A DNA stretch of 7,590 nucleotides from NCBI GenBank assembly GCA_041744735.1, contig JBGTKH010000364.1, forward strand, positions 1 through 7,590, in the 5' to 3' direction. This document shows positions 1 through 4,738 of this stretch, piece after piece. Position numbers and translations under genes: made by a program. This DNA is from JBGTKH01 sp041744735. GTDB taxonomy: Bacteria > Planctomycetota > Planctomycetia > Pirellulales > Pirellulaceae. The notes under the pieces were generated by a model. The model was given only the letters and a program-made list of their open reading frames with translations, did no database searches and was not told where the DNA came from. Every line of letters starts with the position of its first letter. Position 1 is the stretch's first letter.

Positions 1-75
1 AACGGCATCTCGCTTGAACTCGTCGGTGAACTGCCGACGCGGCTGCGGGCTCTCCTTCGTAAGCTTCTTGCTCAT
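1..75 (-). CDS. IS3-type transposase OrfA, N-terminal fragment cut by the window edge
   Basis: Twenty-five codons are visible, starting MSKKLTKESP and running into QFTDEFKRDAV. A basic N-terminus followed by R-x-(F/Y)-T-x-E-F-K-x-x-A-V is the classic opening of the helix-turn-helix OrfA of IS3-family elements, which binds the element's terminal repeats. The ATG at 73-75 has a good Shine-Dalgarno, AGGAG at about 86-90, roughly eight to nine bases upstream. The rest of OrfA, and OrfB with the DDE catalytic domain, would lie beyond the left edge. The element's end should lie upstream of this start. A TGACC reading on the minus strand at 128-132 resembles the TG-starting tip of IS3 ends, but the other end is not visible, so this is a guess. 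Family assignment is from the short N-terminus only. Confidence 0.7.
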   Translation of the reverse strand, partial: MSKKLTKESPQPRRQFTDEFKRDAV

Positions 76-235
76 CTTGGCGGTCTCCTAGACCGGCCAT
101 TCTAAGCCCTGGGCGCGCCCGGATTTTGGTCACCACCTCAGCGGCCATCGCCCGTACGCTAGGCGCTGAGGGCACGTCCGTTGGCCATAATGCTTCCTCC
201 TCCCCTTCAAGGTCTAGCAGCACCTGTTTAGCCAT
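1..235 (-). other. Open reading frame overlapping the orphan antitoxin stop, possibly a truncated partner gene
   Basis: An ATG at 233-235 overlaps the stop of the upstream antitoxin-like gene by eight bases (ATGGCTAA). A GGAG motif lies eight bases before it. This is the layout expected of a translationally coupled second gene of a toxin-antitoxin operon. The product begins MAKQVLLDLEGEEEALWP and stays open to the window edge. Its last part runs out of frame through the transposase OrfA start, so the distal portion cannot be native. I do not recognise the protein. VLLD near the start is reminiscent of PIN toxins (VLLDTGPLV), but nothing after it matches. One reading is a toxin gene truncated by the IS element; the other is a chance open frame. 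Confidence 0.2.
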
Positions 236-470
236 CGAACAATCTCCGCGACGAGAGGCGATCCCGCTCCAGTTCCGTCTTCAGGCCCGGCCACGACTGC
301 TCGTCGTAACCCGACTCGTCAGCAAGCCACTGGTCGATGAGGTCAATCGCTTTCTGGCGAGGTACTGGCTGAACCAACTCGACGCGCACTTCCGCGCCTT
401 CCGGCAGGCCGTCGGACTCCTCTAATAACACCACACCGTTCTTGACGCGACCGCGATAGATCATGGGCAT
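228..470 (-). CDS. Orphan antitoxin-like small protein
   Basis: An 80-residue protein with two parts. The N-terminal part, YRGRVKNGVVLLEESDGLPEG followed by AEVRVELV, is the small beta-barrel pattern shared by AF2212/DUF104-like and AbrB-like antitoxins. The C-terminal tail, with ADESGYDEQSWPGLK and then RLSSRRLFDG, is a recurring tail of cyanobacterial and planctomycete antitoxin-like proteins, probably the toxin-binding part. Such genes usually precede a PIN-type toxin. Here the next frame is unrecognised and IS DNA follows within about 100 bases, so the partner appears lost. AAGGA at 473-477 is only two bases from the first ATG but eight from the ATG at 462-464, so translation may begin at MIYRGRV. 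The family match is from memory of patterns; the function is inferred. Confidence 0.7.
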   Translation of the reverse strand: MPMIYRGRVKNGVVLLEESDGLPEGAEVRVELVQPVPRQKAIDLIDQWLADESGYDEQSWPGLKTELERDRLSSRRLFDG

Positions 471-472
471 GT

Positions 473-477
473 TCCTT
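473..477 (-). promoter_or_regulatory. Ribosome binding site AAGGA favouring an internal start
   Basis: AAGGA on the minus strand lies two bases from the annotated ATG (468-470) and eight bases from the second ATG (462-464). Normal spacing favours the second start, which would shorten the antitoxin-like protein by two residues. Confidence 0.4.
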
Positions 478-544
478 GGTGGCCTGAAGCGGAGTTAGGA
501 AGCGTGTCAGGAACGAATTTCTGCGGCCGCGTTACGCGATCGAC

Positions 545-1039
545 TCAAGTGGTTCGATTGGTACCTTGTGGCGATGCGGACTCGACATGGGCCTTGCGTG
601 GTCGGCTCAATTTGCGGTCGGTTTCTCGTGCGCGGCGTGCTTTTGCCGGGCATGGAAGGTTCGTCCTGGGTTGGCCGAGTTCTTTCATCCAGGCCTTTGT
701 GCCGAACACGCCGGCCAAGAGGCCCTGGATCGTGAATTGCATGTCCAGCTTTGGCCATTCGATGGCCAGCCCCGGTCCCATGATCTTGATCTGTTTCAGG
801 GCCCGCGGTGCGGCGTCGCGCAGACCTTCGAGCAACTGCGTCGGTACCGTCAAGGTGCAGCCATTGTTTAGCTCGATCACCACATGGCCGCGCTTGCTGT
901 CGTACCGCACATTCGTCGCCAGTGGCTGCGATCGCAGTTCCGACTCGCCACGCCGCTTGGCGTCGGCACACATTTGGTCGAACTCTTGCGACGTATACGT
1001 CCACTGTCCCGCCTTGATTGTGTCGTTGGCGCTAGCCAT
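545..1039 (-). CDS. DUF2442 domain protein
   Basis: A 164-residue protein starting MASANDTIKAGQWTYTSQEF. After an N-terminal helix of about 45 residues comes the DUF2442 core (about residues 46-115). It shows VRYDSKRGHVVIELNNG, then CTLTVPTQLLEGL, the IMGPGLAIEW strand and the IQGLLAGVFGTKAWMKELG ending typical of the long form of the family. The tail (AKARRAR...RKLSRPRKAHVE) is basic, like the nucleic-acid-binding tails in relatives. The ATG at 1037-1039 is chosen over the farther in-frame start at 1231 because the extra 64 residues would only shadow the DUF4160 gene, and because GGAGG sits eight bases before it. It overlaps the DUF4160 gene by eight bases, which implies coupled translation. 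DUF2442 and DUF4160 genes recur as neighbours and have been suggested to be a toxin-antitoxin-like pair. No biochemical role is established to my knowledge. Confidence 0.88.
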   Translation of the reverse strand: MASANDTIKAGQWTYTSQEFDQMCADAKRRGESELRSQPLATNVRYDSKRGHVVIELNNGCTLTVPTQLLEGLRDAAPRALKQIKIMGPGLAIEWPKLDMQFTIQGLLAGVFGTKAWMKELGQPRTNLPCPAKARRARETDRKLSRPRKAHVESASPQGTNRTT

Positions 1040-1274
1040 GAATCTGCCTCCACTGGTCCAGTAAGAACTCGTTGTGCGCTGCGACCACACGCAGTGCGGC
1101 CAATTGCACTCGCCGCGTAGCCCGATGATGTCCACGAATCCACGGGCGACCATCATCCTCAGCGAGCATGACAACGACTTCGGCGTCATTCTTCCAGGCG
1201 TGGACGTGTGGCGGCTCGTGGTCGTCCACATAAATCATAACGCGAAATCCGTTTTTCCGTAGCACCGTGGGCAT
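1032..1274 (-). CDS. DUF4160 domain protein
   Basis: An 80-residue full-length DUF4160 protein. It opens MPTVLRKNGFRVMIYVDDHE. It carries the family signature EPPHVHA (residues 20-26), with two histidines that may be metal or catalytic ligands, and the closing FLLDQWRQIHG motif. It is the first gene of a two-gene unit and overlaps the downstream DUF2442 gene by eight bases. Family members are widespread small proteins next to DUF2442. A toxin role has been suggested but is inference. No clear Shine-Dalgarno precedes the ATG at 1272-1274. The sequence looks intact. Confidence 0.9.
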   Translation of the reverse strand: MPTVLRKNGFRVMIYVDDHEPPHVHAWKNDAEVVVMLAEDDGRPWIRGHHRATRRVQLAALRVVAAHNEFLLDQWRQIHG

Positions 1275-1361
1275 GTTGTAAAATAACCTAACCCCATCGA
1301 ATCATCAACTCGCCCCGCATCTGTCCTCGACCAATTTGACCGCTAGCCCTTGGCCGCACAA

Positions 1362-3584
1362 CTAGCCGACGTCGCCGAGATCGAGTGCTTCTCCATATCG
1401 CACCTGCACCATGCGGCGAATTCGCGAGTAGGCGGTGTTGTGAAGTTCGGGGTCGGAGGCGACTAGGGATTGGGCGTCGCGGCGGGCTTCGTCTAGTAGC
1501 GCGGCGTCGCGGGTTAGGTCGGCGATGCGCAGCGGGGGGAGGCCGTGTTGTTTGGTGCCGAACAGGTCGCCGGGACCGCGAAGTTGGAAGTCGATTTCGG
1601 CCAACTCGAAGCCGTCGGTGGTTTGCACGAACGAATCCAAACGGCGCTGTGATTCTTCGTTGCGCGGGGTGGCGAATACGCACAAGTAGCCGGGGTGCGA
1701 GCCGCGGCTGATGCGGCCGCGCAGTTGGTGAAGCTGGGCCAGACCGAATCGCTCGCCGTTTTCGATCGTCATCACGGTGGCGTTCGGTACGTCGACACCA
1801 ACTTCCACGACCGACGTGGCCACCAACACTTGCGTTTCTCCGCGGCGGAATTTTTCCATCGCGGCCTCTTTGTCCGCGGCGCTCATGCGACCGTGGATCA
1901 GGCCGAGGCGGAACTCTTCAAGTTCACCGTTGGCCAGTTCCTCGAAGGCTGACTCGACGCTGGAGACCGCGGCGGAAAAGGGGTCGGGAGTCTTTTTCGA
2001 CTGTACGGATTCGGCGTCTGGCGGCGGGTGAGTCGAAAAAGACTCCCGACCCCGTTCGTCGTCCAACTCGTCATCTAATTCGTCATCGGTTGGCCCCTGA
2101 TCAAAAGTGCGTGAATCGACCAGCGGCGTGATCACAAAACCCTGCCGGCCCTCGCGCAGCTTTTTGCCGAAGAACTCCCACCAGCGCGCCCGCTTCTCGC
2201 CGTCGCCCAGATACGTGTGAATCGGCTGACGGCCGGGCGGGGCTTCGCGCAGCGTCGAGACGTCCAAGTCGCCGAACAGCGTCATCGACATGGTGCGCGG
2301 GATCGGCGTGGCGGTCATTACCAGATAATGCGGATCGAGCGCGGCTTGCTTCAGCGTGGCTCGCTGCCGCACGCCGAACTTGTGTTGCTCGTCGATCACC
2401 ACCAGCCCGAGCTTGGCGAATTGCACGTCGGCGCTGAGCACCGCGTGCGTGCCGACGATCAGATCCACCTGGCCGGCGGCGATCGATTCCAGCGTCGCTC
2501 GGCGCAGCGCGGGCGTCAACGAACCGGTCAGTAGCGCGATTCTCACGCGGCTCTCGGCCAGGTTGCGGGCCAGCGTGCGGGCATGTTGCTGAGCCAGCAC
2601 TTCCGTCGGCGCCATCATCACGGCTTGATAACCGTGAGCGACCGTGAGCAGCATCGCATACTCCGCCACGACCGTCTTGCCGCTCCCCACGTCGCCTTGC
2701 AGCAGCCGATTCATCGGAAACGGGCGAACCATGTCGGCCCCAATTTCCGTGATCGCTTGACTTTGCGCCGCGGTCAGCTCGAACGGGAACAGGCGGCGGA
2801 TGCGTGCGTCGATCTTCGCGGTCGCTTCCAACGGCGGCGCTCGCCGTTTGCCGGTCAGTTGATGCCGCCGCATGGCCAGCGCGATTTGCAGCACCAGCAG
2901 CTCTTGATAGATGAATCGCCGCCGCGCTTGCTCCAGACACGCCGCGTCGTTGGGCGAATGAATTTGCGGCAGCGCGGCGCGGATCGGCCACAGGTTGTGC
3001 GTGTCCAGGTACTCATCGGGAAACACCTCATCAACCAGTTCCGTGTGCGTCTCGACGACGCCCTGCACGATCCGCCGCATCTGCGATTGGTTGATGCCTT
3101 CGGTCAGCGGATACACGGGCAGGATGCGGCCCGCGGGCACGTCTTCATCATCTCCCAACAACTCGACGCGCGGATGATGCATCTCCCAGCGAAACGCATT
3201 CCGCTTGGGCGTCCCGGCCAGCAGCACCTTGCGGCCGTAATCGAATTTCTGCCGCATGAATGGCTGGTTGAAATACAACGCTCGCAGGTACTCGTTGCCT
3301 TGCCGGATCAACACCCCCAGCATCGATCGGCCCGTTCCCGTGTTGCGCAGATCGATCTCCTCGACCGTGCCGCAGACGCTGCAAAGCTGGTCCTCCTCAA
3401 GCTGCCCGATCGCCCGCAGCTCGCTCATGTCCTGATAGGCCCGCGGGAAGAAGAACAACACGTCCCGCGCGAACTTCAAGTCGAGCCGCGCCAGCAACTC
3501 GGCCCGCTGCGGCCCCACGCCCTTCAAATACTGAACCGGCGTCCCCAACATCTCCGCCGGCGATTTTTGCCCGTGGCTGCTCAT
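1362..3584 (-). CDS. recG: ATP-dependent DNA helicase RecG with an unusual low-complexity insert
   Basis: A 740-residue RecG, the helicase that remodels stalled replication forks and branch-migrates recombination intermediates (E. coli RecG is 693 residues). Domains in order: N-terminal helical and wedge (OB-fold) region at about 15-250, with VQYLKGVGPQRAELLARLDL at its start; helicase lobe 1 with Walker A GDVGSGKT (297-304), APTEVLA, the DEQH box (398-401) and TAT (424-426); lobe 2 with HGRM (564-567), VEVGVDVP and QLRGRISRG (620-628); and the RecG-specific TRG translocation motif, DGFELAEIDFQLRGPGDL (about 657-674). All ATPase motifs are present, so it should be active. Motif VI reads GRISRG where E. 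coli has GRVGRG. Residues about 491-540, at the start of lobe 2, are extra: an acidic DDELDDELDDE run followed by RGRESFST...SKKTPDPF, encoded by an inverted repeat. The ATG at 3582-3584 gives the normal N-terminus but has no clear Shine-Dalgarno. It lies 88 bases beyond hicA. Confidence 0.97.
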   Translation of the reverse strand: MSSHGQKSPAEMLGTPVQYLKGVGPQRAELLARLDLKFARDVLFFFPRAYQDMSELRAIGQLEEDQLCSVCGTVEEIDLRNTGTGRSMLGVLIRQGNEYLRALYFNQPFMRQKFDYGRKVLLAGTPKRNAFRWEMHHPRVELLGDDEDVPAGRILPVYPLTEGINQSQMRRIVQGVVETHTELVDEVFPDEYLDTHNLWPIRAALPQIHSPNDAACLEQARRRFIYQELLVLQIALAMRRHQLTGKRRAPPLEATAKIDARIRRLFPFELTAAQSQAITEIGADMVRPFPMNRLLQGDVGSGKTVVAEYAMLLTVAHGYQAVMMAPTEVLAQQHARTLARNLAESRVRIALLTGSLTPALRRATLESIAAGQVDLIVGTHAVLSADVQFAKLGLVVIDEQHKFGVRQRATLKQAALDPHYLVMTATPIPRTMSMTLFGDLDVSTLREAPPGRQPIHTYLGDGEKRARWWEFFGKKLREGRQGFVITPLVDSRTFDQGPTDDELDDELDDERGRESFSTHPPPDAESVQSKKTPDPFSAAVSSVESAFEELANGELEEFRLGLIHGRMSAADKEAAMEKFRRGETQVLVATSVVEVGVDVPNATVMTIENGERFGLAQLHQLRGRISRGSHPGYLCVFATPRNEESQRRLDSFVQTTDGFELAEIDFQLRGPGDLFGTKQHGLPPLRIADLTRDAALLDEARRDAQSLVASDPELHNTAYSRIRRMVQVRYGEALDLGDVG
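1980..2053. repeat. Perfect 23-bp inverted repeat with 28-base loop, inside recG
   Basis: The left arm (1980-2002, beginning GGGGTCGGGAGTC) and right arm (2031-2053) are exact reverse complements over 23 bases, separated by 28 bases. On the coding strand both arms are read in frame as RGRESFST and QSKKTPDP, with no stop codon. The transcript could fold into a 23-bp stem. The position, where other RecG proteins have a short loop, and the perfect symmetry indicate a mobile palindromic (REP- or MITE-like) element inserted into the gene and tolerated in frame. I believe this arm sequence recurs in planctomycete genomes, but that is from memory and not visible elsewhere in this window. Confidence 0.85.
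2056..2091. repeat. Three imperfect 12-bp tandem repeats in recG
   Basis: Units at 2056-2067, 2068-2079 and 2080-2091 all begin TCGTC and encode DDEL-type units on the minus strand (DDELDDELDDE, RecG residues about 500-510). They abut the inverted repeat within three bases. The two together make up most of the extra protein segment. Slippage expansion next to an insertion is the likely origin. Confidence 0.65.
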
Positions 3585-3661
3585 GCGGCCATTTTAGCGA
3601 ATGCCGTGCACGGGAACATCAGCCACACAACAAACTCGGTCAAAACGACTTGGTCCACGTC

Positions 3662-3673
3662 AGATTATAATCT
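3662..3673 (-). promoter_or_regulatory. Possible recG promoter -10 region in a 12-bp palindrome
   Basis: AGATTATAATCT is a perfect 12-bp palindrome that contains a consensus TATAAT on the minus strand (3664-3669). It sits at the end of hicA, about 80 bases before the recG start, and is the most AT-rich spot in the neighbourhood. No good -35 box is seen 16-18 bases upstream, so it would be a weak or activator-dependent promoter. It would let recG be transcribed separately from the toxin-antitoxin genes. The same symmetry also gives TATAAT on the plus strand, where no gene follows. Confidence 0.25.
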
Positions 3674-3912
3674 CAAGATTGCCGATACGCTTGTAGAAAA
3701 GCATCTCGGTTGATACCACTCTGCGTGCAAATTGTTCGCAGCGTCGAGCCCTTGATCCGCCGATGGTTCGGCATTGTCAGCGGTGTAGTCGTACCATCTG
3801 GGTTCTGCCGCAGCATGGCGATATGTTCCGCCTCGCGTACCAGCGTGAACCCTAGTCGCTCAAGTGCTCGAATGACCCGCCGCCGCGGAGCGTCCTCGGG
3901 AAACTTGGCCAT
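3673..3912 (-). CDS. hicA: HicA family mRNA interferase toxin
   Basis: A 79-residue HicA/YcfA-type protein. These toxins have a small double-stranded-RNA-binding-like fold and cleave mRNA, using a conserved histidine. Visible features: the helix RRVIRALERLGFTLVRE, then the expected histidine at residue 30 (EAEHIAML, in place of the usual GSH), the strand TTTPLTMPNH, and the C-terminal KGSTLRTICTQSGINRDAFL helix that is diagnostic of the family. Length is normal and no break is seen. It follows hicB with TGATG, the antitoxin stop overlapping the toxin start by one base, so the two are translated together. The order antitoxin first, toxin second is the common alternative hicBA arrangement. Activity is inferred; GSH is altered but the histidine is kept. 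Confidence 0.9.
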   Translation of the reverse strand: MAKFPEDAPRRRVIRALERLGFTLVREAEHIAMLRQNPDGTTTPLTMPNHRRIKGSTLRTICTQSGINRDAFLQAYRQS

Positions 3913-4136
3913 CAGGCCTCCAAAGTCGCTTCGTCAAGGAAAGCCTCGAGTACCGGTGACTCTGATTCGACCACGTCGCTGCCAAAGGTGTCGATGTGGA
4001 AGCGGATGGCGGATTGGACGTCGGCCATCGCCTCGTCGTACGTATCACCCTGTCCTACGACGACCCCTTTCAAGCCCAGCGGATAGGCAACAAAGCCGTC
4101 CGGATGTTTTTCTACGATCACTTTAAACTGAGACAT
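3912..4136 (-). CDS. hicB: HicB family antitoxin
   Basis: A 74-residue short HicB starting MSQFKVIVEKHPDGFVAYP. It has the partly degraded RNase-H-like HicB fold: VIVEKHPDGFVAYPLGL, then VVGQGDTYDEAMADVQSAI and RFHIDTFG. This is the standard pattern of a beta hairpin followed by the D-(T/S)-x-(D/E)-E-A helix. The C-terminal tail (VLEAFLDEATLEA) has no recognisable DNA-binding domain, so autoregulation would depend on another element or on the HicA complex. The ATG at 4134-4136 is preferred to a TTG 15 bases upstream because GAGGTG lies just before it. It should neutralise HicA by binding it. The gene starts 22 bases after the end of the decayed DUF5615 toxin gene. Confidence 0.9.
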   Translation of the reverse strand: MSQFKVIVEKHPDGFVAYPLGLKGVVVGQGDTYDEAMADVQSAIRFHIDTFGSDVVESESPVLEAFLDEATLEA

Positions 4137-4140
4137 GCGG

Positions 4141-4146
4141 CACCTC
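4141..4146 (-). promoter_or_regulatory. Ribosome binding site of hicB
   Basis: GAGGTG on the minus strand ends four bases before the ATG at 4134-4136. It fixes that ATG as the start, because the alternative TTG at 4149-4151 would place this site inside the coding sequence. Confidence 0.55.
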
Positions 4147-4158
4147 GTCAAGCGGGAA

Positions 4159-4353
4159 TCAATCTTTTGCCATTATGACACAGACGTGGCCTCCTCGCCC
4201 CTGCTGAGTCGCGAAAGAAAGTAGACGGGCGTCGCTTGTGCTCAGACGCCCCGCTTCGATTGTCGTTAGCACGTCAACTCATCGTGCACGCAACCCCTGG
4301 ACGACGGCGTGCTCTCCGGCATCCTCGTCCACATAGAGCCGCATTTCACTCAT
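4159..4353 (-). pseudogene. Decayed DUF5615 PIN-like toxin, with in-frame stop and missing C-terminus
   Basis: The ATG at 4351-4353 overlaps the DUF433 stop as ATGA and begins MSEMRLYVDEDAGEHAVVQG, the characteristic opening of DUF5615 PIN-like toxins with the conserved early acidic residues. After LRAR a TGA (4279-4281) interrupts the frame, but the same frame continues with VDVLTTIEAGRLSTSDARLL and SFATQQGR. That is exactly the next part of the family, where a glycine normally sits at the TGA position. One base change, GGA to TGA, would explain it. The frame then passes straight to GGHVCVIMAKD and a TGA at 4159-4161. The usual block with the YTFN-x-x-D-F motif, and the VGE-LRRL C-terminal helix, are missing. 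So the ribonuclease-type toxin is almost certainly dead. The 24-residue product before the stop could be made but lacks the fold. Confidence 0.82.
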
Positions 4354-4631
4354 GGCGAATTGTCCCGCGGCGTGTTCTGACGTTTGAGTTCATCATACTG
4401 CGAGTCGTCAGCCGCCAGTTCAGCGTCAACCTCTTTGCGGTTCGCGTGGTAATAGGCAAACGCCGCATAGATCTGGCCGAGCGAAAGATGCGGATACGTT
4501 TGGGCAATTTCCTCGGCGCTTTGACCTTGCCGGTAAAGTGTGGCGATGCGATGGACCGTGATTCGTGTTCCGTCAATGCGAATCCGGCCGCCGCAGACTT
4601 CAGGTGTTTTCACAAGCATCGTGTCCAGCAT
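4350..4631 (-). CDS. DUF433 antitoxin, orphaned
   Basis: A 93-residue DUF433 protein, the VapB-like helix-turn-helix antitoxin that pairs with DUF5615 toxins. Key parts are TPEVCGGRIRIDGTRITVHR (the conserved CGG-R-x-x-GTRI segment), then LYRQGQSAEEIAQTYPHLSL (the helix-turn-helix) and the AFAYYHANRKEVDAEL toxin-contact helix. All are intact. Its stop overlaps the toxin start (ATGA). Because the toxin is broken, it now has no local partner. It may persist as an autorepressor, as an anti-addiction module against related toxins, or simply as a young relic. The start could be M1 (4629-4631) or M5 (4617-4619). No Shine-Dalgarno is at normal spacing for M1. Confidence 0.9.
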   Translation of the reverse strand: MLDTMLVKTPEVCGGRIRIDGTRITVHRIATLYRQGQSAEEIAQTYPHLSLGQIYAAFAYYHANRKEVDAELAADDSQYDELKRQNTPRDNSP

Positions 4632-4738
4632 CGAAGCTCAGCACCAGCTATCCTTCCGTTGATCAGCGTTGTCTGTAACAGGCACGCCCGACGCTCGGTT
4701 GTTCAGCATATTCCGTCCTAGGCACTCCGGCCGCGCCA

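Noticed and set aside
126..425. A 99-codon plus-strand frame over the orphan antitoxin region
   Set aside because: It is antisense to the antitoxin-like gene, with no recognisable protein features.
1040..1231. N-terminal extension of the DUF2442 gene
   Set aside because: The 64 extra residues only translate the DUF4160 gene out of frame, while the internal ATG has GGAGG at good spacing and gives the family's normal N-terminus.
1980..2053. Reading the recG inverted repeat as a transcription terminator
   Set aside because: It lies in mid-gene, both arms are translated in frame, and the essential motifs of RecG are encoded on both sides. The T-run is within the stem, not after it.
2101..2991. 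A 296-codon minus-strand frame inside recG
   Set aside because: It is a frame-shifted reading of recG (arginine and alanine rich), with no motifs of its own.
2583..3713. A 376-codon open frame on the plus strand
   Set aside because: It lies antisense to recG, is rich in R, H, Q and L with no family pattern, and is the usual shadow of a GC-rich coding strand.
4632..4738. Promoter for the DUF433 antitoxin operon
   Set aside because: No convincing -35/-10 pair is visible in the 107-base gap, though a promoter may well exist there.
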